From Gp6-AA40 sp963742105 (GTDB taxonomy: Bacteria > Acidobacteriota > Vicinamibacteria > Vicinamibacterales > UBA2999): a stretch of 64,000 nt of DNA. Positions 8,667 to 17,740 of this stretch are shown here, one piece after another (position 1 is the first letter of the stretch; every line of letters begins with the position of its first letter). Position numbers and translations under genes: made by a program. The notes under the pieces were generated by a model. That model was not told the origin of the DNA. It made no database searches and saw only the letters and a program-made list of their open reading frames with translations. The stretch spans positions 744,001 through 808,000 of the forward strand of contig CAVUKN010000007.1 of NCBI GenBank assembly GCA_963742105.1, in the 5' to 3' direction.

Positions 8667-8862
8667 CTGGTGCGGGGCCCGAGGCTAGTTGGTGCGAGGA
8701 GCGACGCTGGCTGGTGCGGGGAGCGAGGCTCGCTGGTGCGACGTCCGATGCATGCTGGTGCGAGACTCGACGCTTGCGGGTGCGAGGCCCGAGACGAGTT
8801 GGTGCGAGAAGCGACGCTCGCTGGTGCGAGCTCGAGCTAGTTGGTGCGAGGTCCGAGGCTCC
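8667..8862. repeat. 22-bp degenerate tandem repeat, array 2 (leuC-leuD gap)
   Basis: Nine consecutive units starting at 8667, 8689, 8711, 8733, 8755, 8777, 8799, 8821 and 8841. All are 22 bp except one of 20 bp. The first nine or ten bases (YTGGTGCGAG) are conserved and the rest drifts around SCGASGCTYG. The same unit as array 1 is used on the same strand. The array ends 32 bp before the leuD start. There are no unique spacers, so this is not a CRISPR. Confidence 0.88.
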
Positions 8863-8894
8863 CGCCAGTCCTAGGGAGAGAGACAGAACAGCCG

Positions 8895-9494
8895 ATGGGA
8901 ACGATTACGAACATCACGGGTCGCGCGCTGCCGCTGCGCGGCGACGACATCGACACGGATCGCATCATGCCGGCGCGGTTTCTTCGCGGCGTCAGCTTCG
9001 ACGGGCTCGAGCAGCACGTGTTCGAAGACGACCGCAAAAAGCCGATGCATCCGTACAACCGGCACCCGTTCGACGTCGCCCAGTTCCAGGGCGCTTCGAT
9101 CCTGCTGGTCAATGCCAACTTTGGCTGCGGCTCCTCGCGCGAGCACGCGCCGCAGGGGCTGCACCGCTGGGGCATCGACGCGATCATCGGTGAGTCGTTT
9201 GCCGAGATCTTCTTCGGCAACTCCGTGATGATCGGCATGCCGTGCATGACCGCATCGCGTGAGGACGTCCAGACGCTGATGGAGAAGGCCGAGAAGAACC
9301 CGCAGGCGGAGGTTCGGATCGACGTGGCTGCCGGAACCTGCGAAGTGGACGGATTCCGGTGCGTCGTGGCGTTGCCGCCGAAGGTGCGTGAAGCCTTCAT
9401 CACCGGTGCGTGGGACACCACCGGTCTGCTGCTCGAGAACTTCGACGAGGTGCAGGCGACCGCGGCGCGGCTACCGTACGTGCGCGGGTTCTGA
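8895..9494 (+). CDS. leuD: 3-isopropylmalate dehydratase small subunit
   Basis: 199 residues, the swivel-domain partner of LeuC. Conserved blocks are GDDIDTDRIMPARFL, NFGCGSSREHAPQ and IIGESFAEIFFGNS. The ATG at 8895 follows a purine-rich AGGGAGAGAGA stretch and gives the canonical N-terminus. The frame is open further upstream only because it runs through the repeat array, so the earlier start is rejected. The last 24 nt overlap the 3' end of the convergent LysR gene. Confidence 0.96.
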   Translation: MGTITNITGRALPLRGDDIDTDRIMPARFLRGVSFDGLEQHVFEDDRKKPMHPYNRHPFDVAQFQGASILLVNANFGCGSSREHAPQGLHRWGIDAIIGESFAEIFFGNSVMIGMPCMTASREDVQTLMEKAEKNPQAEVRIDVAAGTCEVDGFRCVVALPPKVREAFITGAWDTTGLLLENFDEVQATAARLPYVRGF

Positions 9495-10397
9495 GTCGGG
9501 CGCCGCGGCTTTGCCGCGTGTCTTCGACTCCTCGATCTCGGTCAGGAACGCGGTGGCCGCGTGTGAGCGCTCGCCGCCTTTCCTGAACACCAGGCGCACC
9601 TGCCGCCGCAGCCGGATCTCGGGCATCGCCAGCGCCACCAGCTCGCCACGCGCAATCTCGGATTCGGCGCAACGGCGGGGCAGCAGCGCGACACCCATCT
9701 GCATCGCGACCGCCCGCTTGATCCCTTCCAGGCTGGGTAGCGATACCAGAATGTTCGCCGGGATGTGATGCTGTTCGAACAGGCGCAGCACGCGGTCGCG
9801 GACGTGCGAGGGATCGTTGTGGGCGATCACGGTCTGGCGAGCGCACTCCGACAGCGTGACTTCGCGACTGCCGGCCAGCGAGTGGGACGGGTGCACCAGC
9901 ATGACGAGTTCGTCCTGGCCGAGGATCACCGACCCGAGTCGTGTCTCTGCCGGTTGAAACGTCAGCACGCCGAAGTCGAGCGATCCCTGAGCCACTTCCG
10001 CGCCCACCATCCGGGCGGGCACGCGGCGGACGTCGACGTGTACGAGCGGGTGGGTCGCACGGAAGCGCGCGATCATCGGCAGGACGATGTGGACGGAGGC
10101 TTCGTTGGCGCCGATGAGGACGCGGCCGCGGCGCAGGTCGCGGAGGTCCTTGACGGCAGCCTCGGCTTCTTCCGACAGGCGCAGCAGGCGTTCGGCGTAG
10201 TCGCGCAGCAGTCGCCCGGCCTCGGTCAAGGTGGCGTCCTTGGTGGCGCGATCGAAGAGCCGCTCGCCGACGCTGTCCTCAAGGCGGCGGACGGCCTGGC
10301 TGACCGCGGGCTGGGTCCGGTGGAGCTTCATCGCCGCCCGCGAGAAGCTTCGTTCGGCCGCAACCTTCAAAAACACGCGCAATTCGCTCAATTCCAT
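9471..10397 (-). CDS. LysR-family transcriptional regulator, probably of leucine genes
   Basis: 308 residues. The N-terminal winged helix-turn-helix reads MELSELRVFLKVAAERSFSR to AVRRLEDSVGERLFDR (residues 1-60). A periplasmic-binding-protein-like effector domain follows. It lies between leuD and leuA and is transcribed divergently from leuA, with 122 bp between the start codons. That is the usual arrangement for a LysR regulator and its target. A dyad lies in the shared gap. The target and the inducer are inferred from position only; an isopropylmalate-like inducer would fit precedent for LeuO/IlvY-type regulators. Confidence 0.9.
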   Translation of the reverse strand: MELSELRVFLKVAAERSFSRAAMKLHRTQPAVSQAVRRLEDSVGERLFDRATKDATLTEAGRLLRDYAERLLRLSEEAEAAVKDLRDLRRGRVLIGANEASVHIVLPMIARFRATHPLVHVDVRRVPARMVGAEVAQGSLDFGVLTFQPAETRLGSVILGQDELVMLVHPSHSLAGSREVTLSECARQTVIAHNDPSHVRDRVLRLFEQHHIPANILVSLPSLEGIKRAVAMQMGVALLPRRCAESEIARGELVALAMPEIRLRRQVRLVFRKGGERSHAATAFLTEIEESKTRGKAAAPDSEPAHVR

Positions 10398-10430
10398 GTC
10401 GGGCAGCGTCTGACTCCAGAATAAGGGATC

Positions 10431-10452
10431 ATAATCGAACTGTAATAATTAT
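10431..10452. promoter_or_regulatory. Candidate LysR-type operator dyad upstream of leuA
   Basis: ATAAT at 10431-10435 and ATTAT at 10448-10452 form a 5-bp dyad with a 12-nt spacer, containing TAAT...ATTA as in LysR boxes of the T-N11-A type. It sits directly upstream of the leuA -35 and between the two divergent starts. It is A/T-rich against a GC-rich background. The assignment is inference from position and symmetry. Confidence 0.4.
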
Positions 10453-10456
10453 CAGT

Positions 10457-10485
10457 TTGACAGTATGTTGCGGGTCGCGTTTACT
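10457..10485 (+). promoter_or_regulatory. Sigma-70-like promoter of leuA
   Basis: A perfect -35 TTGACA (10457-10462), a 17-nt spacer and a -10 TTTACT (10480-10485, four of six matches). Transcription would start near 10492 and give a leader of about 28 nt before the leuA ATG. The promoter lies just downstream of the LysR dyad, so the regulator could contact polymerase as an activator. Confidence 0.6.
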
Positions 10486-10519
10486 GAGGATGCGGCGGAA
10501 GCGGGGAGGAGCCTCCAAA

Positions 10520-11776
10520 ATGGCGCAGGAACAGGTCAGGATTTTCGATACCACGTTGCGGGACGGCGAACAGGCCCCCGGCTTCTCGCTGCGACCGGCA
10601 GAGAAGCTGCTGCTGGCCCGTCAGCTCGATCTGCTCGGTGTCGACATCATCGAGGCTGGGTTCCCGATTGCGTCGCCCGCAGACGCTGAGGCGGTTCGCC
10701 AGATTGCGACCGAGGTGCGGCGGCCGACGATTGCCTGCCTGGCGCGTTGCCATCGGGCCGACCTCGAGAAGGCCGCGTGGTCAATCAAGCCCGCGGAGAA
10801 GGGTCGCATCCACACCTTCATCGCCACATCAGATCTGCATCTCCAGGCCAAGCTGCGGATCTCGCGCGAGCAGTGCATCGAAGCGGCCGTGGATGCGGTC
10901 CGTTACGCCCGTCACCACACGTTCGACGTCCAGTTCTCCGCTGAAGACGCCACGCGTAGCGACTTCGACTTCCTGTGCCAGGTCATCGAGGCGGTGATCA
11001 AGGTGGGCGCGAACACTATCAACCTGCCCGACACGGTCGGCTACAGCACGCCCGACGAGACGTTCGACTTCTTCCGGCGCATCCGCGAACGGGTGCCCAA
11101 CGCGGACGCCGTCACGTTCAGCGCCCATTGCCACGACGATCTCGGACTCGGGGTCGCCAACACGCTGGCGGCGATCAACGGCGGTGCCCGCCAGGTGGAG
11201 TGCACCATCAACGGCATCGGTGAGCGTGCCGGCAACGCCGCGCTGGAAGAGATCGTCATGGCGCTGCACGTCCGCAGCGACCGCATGCCGTTTAGCGTCG
11301 GCGTCGACAAGCGGCAGATCTATCCCTCTAGCGAGATGCTGACCCAGCTGACCGGCCAGGCCGTCCAGGTCAACAAAGCGATTGTCGGGCGCAATGCCTT
11401 CGCGCACGAGGCCGGCATTCACCAGGACGGCATCCTGAAGGATCGCCGCACCTACGAGATCATGTGCGCCGAGGACGTCGGCGCGCCGTGGAATCCGCTG
11501 GTCCTCGGCAAGCACTCAGGGCGCCACGCGGTCAGCAAGCGCTGCGCCGAACTTGGATTCCCGCTGGAAGGCGAACGGCTGATCGAGGTGTATCGCGCGC
11601 TGATGTTGATTGCCGACGATCGGAAGATCCTCACGGACAACGACATCCGTGCGGTGATGGCAACGGTCAGAATGGAGCAGGGCGCCTCCACGCACGACGC
11701 CATCGATCCCTTCGATACCCCGACCGTCGCTCATGCCGGCCCGGTGCACGAAGCCGGGTATGGACATGGGGTCTGA
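10520..11776 (+). CDS. leuA: 2-isopropylmalate synthase without the C-terminal leucine-binding domain
   Basis: 418 residues, against about 510-520 for standard LeuA. The catalytic TIM barrel is complete: IFDTTLRDGEQAPGFSL, the metal-binding HCHDDLGLGVANTLAAI, GIGERAGNAALEE and FAHEAGIHQDGILK. The protein stops shortly after the linker (LTDNDIRAVMATVR). The allosteric domain that binds leucine is therefore missing. No coding remnant follows, because a heptamer repeat and a terminator come directly after the stop. It condenses acetyl-CoA with 2-oxoisovalerate. The ATG at 10520 has a GGGGAGGA ribosome site; upstream in-frame starts are too far from homology. Confidence 0.93.
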   Translation: MAQEQVRIFDTTLRDGEQAPGFSLRPAEKLLLARQLDLLGVDIIEAGFPIASPADAEAVRQIATEVRRPTIACLARCHRADLEKAAWSIKPAEKGRIHTFIATSDLHLQAKLRISREQCIEAAVDAVRYARHHTFDVQFSAEDATRSDFDFLCQVIEAVIKVGANTINLPDTVGYSTPDETFDFFRRIRERVPNADAVTFSAHCHDDLGLGVANTLAAINGGARQVECTINGIGERAGNAALEEIVMALHVRSDRMPFSVGVDKRQIYPSSEMLTQLTGQAVQVNKAIVGRNAFAHEAGIHQDGILKDRRTYEIMCAEDVGAPWNPLVLGKHSGRHAVSKRCAELGFPLEGERLIEVYRALMLIADDRKILTDNDIRAVMATVRMEQGASTHDAIDPFDTPTVAHAGPVHEAGYGHGV

Positions 11777-11780
11777 CTGA

Positions 11781-11829
11781 ATTCAGGATTCAGGAGTCAG
11801 GAGTCAGGAGTCAGGGTTCAGGGTTCAGG
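11781..11829. repeat. Heptamer tandem array after leuA (ATTCAGG type)
   Basis: Seven exact-phase 7-bp units: ATTCAGG twice, AGTCAGG three times and GTTCAGG twice. It begins 5 bp after the leuA stop codon and runs into the terminator. No inverted partner array is present here, unlike most other loci. Confidence 0.85.
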
Positions 11830-11846
11830 GTTGAGAATGCAGAAGG

Positions 11847-11868
11847 GGGCCCGCTCGCGCGGGCCCTT
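11847..11868. terminator. GC-rich hairpin between leuA and mscS
   Basis: GGGCCCGC (11847-11854), loop TCGC and GCGGGCCC (11859-11866) form a perfect 8-bp stem, extended by G-U pairs and followed by only a short T pair. It lies between two convergent genes and can serve both strands. The weak T-tract keeps confidence moderate. Confidence 0.6.
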
Positions 11869-11940
11869 GGCTTGTACGCTCGCCTTCTGCCGCCCGCGAC
11901 CGGAAGGCACATCCGCGGCGGCGCCTGTGCTAGGCGCGGC

Positions 11941-13083
11941 CTACGTTTCTGCCCGGGACGCTCGGACGCCGTCGTCCAACGTCGCGGCAGTCATGCTGAT
12001 GGGAGTCTCCACATACAGATTGAGCGTCGGCTTCGGCAGATCGATGCCGCGCGCCTTGAATGTCTTCGTCACGCGAGCCAGGAATTCGCGGCCGACGGTC
12101 CATTGCTTGAGCGGCACTGTCTTGATTCGCCCCTTCAACGTGAACTGGCCCGGTTCCAGGCTGTCCATGCCGTACAGCTCGAACGGCGCCAGGATGTGCG
12201 GCTTGAACTGCTCGTCCTCGATCAACGTGGCCGCCGCATCGCGGAGGGCCGTCCCGACCTCGTCGGGGTCTGCTTCCAGCGGGAGCTTCACGCTGAACAC
12301 GAAGTAGGAGAAGTCCTTCGACTTGTTGGCGAGCGTCTTCACCTCCCCGTTCGGAAAGACGTGGACAGTGCCCTCTTCGTCGCGCAGCACGATCGTCCGC
12401 AGGTTGACCGCTTCGATTAACCCGCCCTGACCGTTGACGACGGCGACGTCGCCGACGCGAGCCTGATCTTCGAGGATCAGGAAGAAGCCGGAGATGATGT
12501 CGCGGACCAGCGTCTGCGCTCCGAATCCGACCGCGAGTCCGACGATGCCGGCGCCGGTCAGGACCGGACGGATGTCGATGTCCAGCTCGCGCAGGATCAT
12601 CAGTCCGGCGATCGAGATGACCGCTGCGGAGAGCGTCTTCTGCACCACGCCGCTGACGGTCCGGGCGCGTTTGGTCCGCTCGATTACATCCAGGCCGGTG
12701 CCGGTGCTCATCTCGCGCTCGAAGCGGCGCGCGGCGGCTGATCCGATCCGCACGGCGAGGTACGCGGCGATGGCGATCACGGCAATCCGCAGCCCCGACT
12801 CCATGCTCCATTTGGCGAGCTGCTCAGGGCTGTAGCCGGCCGAAATGTGCCCGACGCCGACATAGCGCAGCGCCGGCAGGATCAGCGCTGCCGCCGTGAT
12901 CAAAAAGATCACGAGGCGGACGACGCGGCGGGTGCCGTTGACCAGCTGCTCGTCGAGCTGGTGGCCGCCGGCGATGGCTCGCAGCGCGCGCTGTGCGAAT
13001 CGCGCCGCGAGATCCGCGACGACGTACGCGGCGACCACCGCGAGGCCGGCGGCGGCGGTGACGGAGATGGCGTCCGGAGTCAC
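11941..13083 (-). CDS. Small-conductance mechanosensitive channel (MscS family)
   Basis: 380 residues with four to five hydrophobic segments. The pore-lining helix region and the conserved beta-domain follow (TGAGIVGLAVGFGAQTLVRD, then ISGFFLILEDQARVGD, then GTVHVFPNGEV). The channel releases solutes on hypoosmotic shock. It follows degP by 33 bp on the same strand, closing an hsp20-degP-mscS operon that reads as an envelope and protein-folding stress unit. Confidence 0.93.
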   Translation of the reverse strand: MTPDAISVTAAAGLAVVAAYVVADLAARFAQRALRAIAGGHQLDEQLVNGTRRVVRLVIFLITAAALILPALRYVGVGHISAGYSPEQLAKWSMESGLRIAVIAIAAYLAVRIGSAAARRFEREMSTGTGLDVIERTKRARTVSGVVQKTLSAAVISIAGLMILRELDIDIRPVLTGAGIVGLAVGFGAQTLVRDIISGFFLILEDQARVGDVAVVNGQGGLIEAVNLRTIVLRDEEGTVHVFPNGEVKTLANKSKDFSYFVFSVKLPLEADPDEVGTALRDAAATLIEDEQFKPHILAPFELYGMDSLEPGQFTLKGRIKTVPLKQWTVGREFLARVTKTFKARGIDLPKPTLNLYVETPISMTAATLDDGVRASRAET

Positions 13084-13116
13084 GTCAGGATCGAGCAGGG
13101 CGGTCCGCGGGGCGCC

Positions 13117-14293
<1,177 letters not shown>

Positions 14294-14302
14294 CGCTTCG
14301 CG

Positions 14303-14737
14303 TCAGGTGATCTGGATGCGACGGGCGGTCGCGTCAGGATCCTTCGGGCAGATGACGGTGAGTATTCCGTTGCGCAGGTCGGCCCGGATGCCTTCGGTGT
14401 CGATCGGCACCGGCAGCTGGAATGTGCGCGTGAACGAGCCGTGGCCCCGTTCGACGCGATGGAACTGTTCGCAGATGCAGGCATGCGCGGGGCGGACGCC
14501 GGAGAGCGTCAGCCGGCTATCGTGAAACTGGATGTCGATGTCGTCACGCGCCACGCCGGGCAGCTCGGCCGTGACGACGTACTCAGTGGCGGTCTCGTGC
14601 AAATCCACGGGTGGCTTCCACCCGGCGTGACCGGGCGCAAACCGATCGAGCCGCTGTTGAATGGCCAGCAGGTCGCGAATCGGATCCCAGCGGACAAACG
14701 GCACGAAAACGATGCTAGCACACCCATAAACGCGCAC
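14303..14737 (-). CDS. Small heat-shock protein, Hsp20/alpha-crystallin family
   Basis: 144 residues. The alpha-crystallin domain is clear: PVDLHETATEYVVTAELPGV, DIDIQFHDSRLTLSG, GSFTRTFQLPVPID and LRNGILTVICPK. It ends with RRIQIT and has no long C-terminal tail. The GTG at 14735-14737 has a good purine-rich site upstream. A second GTG at 14704 (VPFVRWDP) fits the usual N-terminus equally well. It heads the operon with degP. It holds unfolded proteins for refolding. No CIRCE element is visible upstream. Confidence 0.88.
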   Translation of the reverse strand: MRVYGCASIVFVPFVRWDPIRDLLAIQQRLDRFAPGHAGWKPPVDLHETATEYVVTAELPGVARDDIDIQFHDSRLTLSGVRPAHACICEQFHRVERGHGSFTRTFQLPVPIDTEGIRADLRNGILTVICPKDPDATARRIQIT

Positions 14738-14870
14738 CCCCCACCCTTCCCGCGGCCGATTCCCGCCAATCCTAAGCAGGTGCGCCGCGCCCGTGCCGGC
14801 TGAATGGGCCTCAGTGATTGGGAGATGGGAGTTCGGAGTGATACGATCCGCAGGTTCTACTCAGCAGCAT

Positions 14871-15434
14871 ATGGCGACACTACCAGCTACCCGACTGAAG
14901 AAGGGCATGCTGATCAAGATGGAGAACGATCTGTTCCGCATTCTTGAACTGCAGCATGTCACCCCTGGCAATCTCCGCGGCTTCGTGCGCGTCAAGATGC
15001 GGAACATCCGCAACGGCTCGCTGAACGACAACCGGTTCCGGTCCGAAGATCAGGTCGAACGCGCGGTGCTCGACGAGCGCGAAATGCAGTACCTCTATCA
15101 CGACGGCGACGACTTCTACTTCATGGACACCGCGAACTACGAGCAGATCCACATTTCGAGCGAGGCGCTCGGCGATTCGGTGAACTACCTGAAGGGGGAG
15201 ATGACGATTCAGGTGGAGTTCTATGGGAGCGAGCCCGTCGGTATCGAGCTGCCGCAAACGGTGGACCTGAAGGTCACCGACACGGCGCCGGGAATCAAGG
15301 GCGCCACCGCCAGCAACCAGATCAAGCCGGCCACGCTGGAAACCGGCGTCGTCGTCAACGTTCCCCCGTTCATCAATAACGGGGACCTGGTCCGCGTCAA
15401 CACGGAAACCGGCGAATACCTGTCACGAGCGTAG
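14871..15434 (+). CDS. efp: Elongation factor P (Asn at the usual modified-Lys position)
   Basis: 187 residues with the three OB-type domains of EF-P. It ends in KPATLETGVVVNVPPFINNG then VRVNTETGEYLSRA. EF-P rescues ribosomes stalled on polyproline. The loop that reaches the peptidyl-transferase centre reads TPGNLRG. By direct count Asn34 stands where E. coli has the beta-lysylated Lys34, so the EpmA/EpmB modification is not possible. The start is the ATG at 14871; earlier in-frame starts lack homology. The heptamer hairpin begins 10 bp after its stop. Confidence 0.95.
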   Translation: MATLPATRLKKGMLIKMENDLFRILELQHVTPGNLRGFVRVKMRNIRNGSLNDNRFRSEDQVERAVLDEREMQYLYHDGDDFYFMDTANYEQIHISSEALGDSVNYLKGEMTIQVEFYGSEPVGIELPQTVDLKVTDTAPGIKGATASNQIKPATLETGVVVNVPPFINNGDLVRVNTETGEYLSRA

Positions 15435-15443
15435 GACAATATG

Positions 15444-15566
15444 GATTCGTGATTCTTGATTCGTGATTCGTGATTTAGGAAAACGCGACTTCGCCCATCA
15501 AGGATCACGAATCCAGAATCACGTCTCAACAATCAAGATTCACGAATCACGAATCACGAATCACGA
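15444..15566. repeat. Heptamer inverted array between efp and tdk (GATTCGT / AATCACG)
   Basis: The left arm has 7-bp units GATTCGT, GATTCTT, GATTCGT, GATTCGT at 15444-15471. The right arm has AATCAAG, ATTCACG and three AATCACG units at 15531-15565. The arms are reverse complements and can form a stem of about 30 bp around a 55-nt loop. The tdk start codon (15567) is contained in the partial last unit AAT plus G, with no Shine-Dalgarno sequence between. Confidence 0.88.
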
Positions 15567-16202
15567 ATGGACGTCGTCCGGCAGCCGACTCACGGCTGGA
15601 TTGAAGTGATCGTCGGCAGCATGTTCAGCGGAAAGAGTGAAGAGCTCATCCGCCGGCTGCGGCGTGCCCAGATCGCCAGGCAGCGTGTGCAGATCTTCAA
15701 GCCGGCGATCGACGTGCGATACGCCGCCGACCAGATCGTGTCGCACAGCGAAATGCGCATCCCCTCCCGTGCGGTAGGCTCGGCGCGCGAGCTGCTCGCC
15801 GCGGTGGCGCCGGAAACCGAAGTCATCGGGATCGACGAAGGGCAGTTCTTCGATCTCGAGCTGCCGATGATCTGCAACACCCTCGCGGATCAGGGTAAAC
15901 GTGTCATCGTCGCCGGCCTGGACCAGGATTACCTGGGCAAGCCGTTCGAGCCGATGCCACAGCTGCTGGCGATCGCGGAGTTCATCACCAAGACGCACGC
16001 GATCTGCATGGTGTGCGGAAACCCCGCGAATCATACGCAGCGTCTCGTCGCCTCCGGCGACCGCGTCCTCGTCGGTGCGCAGGGGATGTACGAAGCGCGC
16101 TGCCGCGTCTGTTTCGATCCACTGCTCGCGGGTTCTTCTGAGCGCGAGAATCAGACAAGTCCAAGCGCCGACGTTCCGGCTCCCAAAACCGAAGCAAGCT
16201 GA
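15567..16202 (+). CDS. tdk: Thymidine kinase
   Basis: 211 residues, type II (bacterial/poxviral) thymidine kinase. The P-loop is GSMFSGKSEEL (about residues 17-27), the Walker B-like stretch is VIGIDEGQFFD with the catalytic Glu, and the lasso region is GLDQDYLGKPF. Zinc cysteines are in CMVCG and CRVC. It phosphorylates thymidine for salvage. The ATG emerges directly from the upstream heptamer array and has no recognisable ribosome site, so translation may be leader-independent or start from a structured RNA. Confidence 0.93.
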   Translation: MDVVRQPTHGWIEVIVGSMFSGKSEELIRRLRRAQIARQRVQIFKPAIDVRYAADQIVSHSEMRIPSRAVGSARELLAAVAPETEVIGIDEGQFFDLELPMICNTLADQGKRVIVAGLDQDYLGKPFEPMPQLLAIAEFITKTHAICMVCGNPANHTQRLVASGDRVLVGAQGMYEARCRVCFDPLLAGSSERENQTSPSADVPAPKTEAS

Positions 16203-16223
16203 TCCCGACGCCGCGACCGAGGC

Positions 16224-16244
16224 TTGGGAGTTGGCAGTTGGGAG
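16224..16244. repeat. Three heptamer units (TTGGGAG type)
   Basis: TTGGGAG, TTGGCAG and TTGGGAG in exact 7-bp phase between tdk and the next gene. The same heptamer family builds the inverted array at 18490-18576, 2.2 kb away. Confidence 0.6.
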
Positions 16245-16259
16245 TCTTAGACTGGTTTC

Positions 16260-16823
16260 ATGAGCCCCGGGCTGCTGCAGCAGCTCCTGTTCCTCTTCGG
16301 CATCGGCTTCTTTGCCGCCAACGTCAAGGTGGGAACGGATCTGCTTCGCTATCAGTGGCGCAAGCGGTCGGCTCTGCTCATCTGGCAGAACCCGAAACCG
16401 CGGTACTACCATTTCAGCGTCGCGCTGGGCGTCGTCCTCGTCTGCCTGTTTGCGTTCAAGCTGTTCGTCCAGCACCGCGAGATGAAGACGCTGCTCGGCG
16501 AAGCCATGATGTCGGTGTATTACGTGTTTGCCGTGCCCTTCAGCTCGAAGATTGCCAGAGGCTTCTATCAGGACGGCATCTGGTCGGACACCGGCTTCAT
16601 GCCGTGGAGCCAGATCTCGGCGGTGTCATGGCGGGAGGAGGGTGGCATCACCCTGCTGATCCTGGTTTCCCACCTGAAGAGCATCGCGCGACACGTACAG
16701 GTGCCTGGGCATCTTTACGGACAGGCCCGGCGCGTCCTCCGCGACAAGGTCCAGGCGCACGACCTCCACATCGGCGGCGCCGGCCTGGATCTCGGCAGCC
16801 GGGACGAGAAGGACACGATATAG
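16260..16823 (+). CDS. Membrane protein of unknown function
   Basis: 187 residues. Three hydrophobic segments are visible: LLFLFGIGFFAANV near the start, FSVALGVVLVCLFAFKLFV in the first third, and a weaker one around MMSVYYVFAVPF. The C-terminal half is soluble (WSDTGFMPWSQISAVSWREE), with the pattern of a short beta-rich cytoplasmic domain seen in YcxB-like membrane proteins. I cannot name the family. ku begins 43 bp downstream. Confidence 0.7.
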   Translation: MSPGLLQQLLFLFGIGFFAANVKVGTDLLRYQWRKRSALLIWQNPKPRYYHFSVALGVVLVCLFAFKLFVQHREMKTLLGEAMMSVYYVFAVPFSSKIARGFYQDGIWSDTGFMPWSQISAVSWREEGGITLLILVSHLKSIARHVQVPGHLYGQARRVLRDKVQAHDLHIGGAGLDLGSRDEKDTI

Positions 16824-16865
16824 ATAGGGTGAACCCCTGAACCTCGGGTATCCGTCCTCTTGCTT

Positions 16866-17740
16866 ATGGCCCCGAGACCGACGTGGAAGGGTTACCTGAA
16901 GGTGAGCCTGGTGAACATCCCGGTGAAGGTGTTCCCGGCCACCGAGTCCGCCGCCACCATTTCCTTCAACCAGCTGCACGCCGAGTGTCAGACGCGGATC
17001 CAGCAGAAGAAGTGGTGTCCCCACTGCGACCGCGAAGTGCACGAACTCCGAGATCGTCAAGGGTTACGAGTTCGAAAAGGGGCGTTGGGTCGTTGTCGAG
17101 GACGAGGACATTCAGAAGGTGCGGGTCGAGTCGACGCGCGTCATCGACCTGGTTCAGTTCACTGACGACACGGCGATCGATCCGATTTACGTCGATCGCG
17201 CCTACTACCTGGCGCCCGATGGCGGGATTGCCTCCGACGCGTTCGCCGTGATGCGGGAGGGAATGGTCGGGAAAGGCGGGGATCGGCAAGCTCGCGCTCT
17301 ACGGCCGCGAATACCTGGTCGCCATCCGTCCGCAGAAAAAGGGCCTCGTGATGTACACGCTGCACCACGATGCCGAGATCCGCAGTATCGACACCATTGA
17401 AGAGCTGAACTCCGTTCCGACCAAGGTGAAGCCGGAGGAGATGAAGCTGGCCAGGCAGGTGATCAGCACGTTCGAGAGCGAGCTGAACCTGAAGGACTAC
17501 AAGGACGAATATCGCGAAGGGCTGCGCAAGATCATCGACGCCAAGATCGCCGGTGAAGAGGTCGTGGCGCCCGAGGTCCAGGAACCGCCGCGCGTGGTGG
17601 ACCTGATGGAAGCGCTACGCCGCAGTCTCGACGCGGTCAGCGACGAGAAGAAGAAGCCGGCCAAGGCAAAAATCGCGGCTGCCGCCGCAGCGCCGAAGGC
17701 GAAGGCCAACGGCGCCGCGCGAAAAAGAAAGACCGCTTAG
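16866..17740 (+). CDS. ku: Ku, DNA end-binding protein for non-homologous end joining (two frame corrections)
   Basis: Bacterial Ku begins MAPRPTWKGYLKVSLVNIPV. It contains LHAECQTRIQQKKWCPHCD, continues after a frame break near 17041 as SEIVKGYEFEKGRWVV, and after a second break near 17278 as GKLALYGREYLVAIRPQ. Removing one base at each site gives a protein of about 291 residues. The C-terminus is an Ala/Lys-rich basic tail (KAKIAAAAAAPKAKANGAAR), as in many bacterial Ku proteins that recruit LigD. No ligD lies nearby. It bridges broken DNA ends. Confidence 0.92.

Noticed and set aside
8667..8862. CRISPR array
   Set aside because: Units are contiguous with no unique spacers, the repeat is degenerate, and no cas gene is present.
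8341..8894. Short proteins encoded in the leuC-leuD gap
   Set aside because: The open frames follow the 22-bp repeat, change phase with every unit and give Arg/Ala/Trp-rich nonsense.
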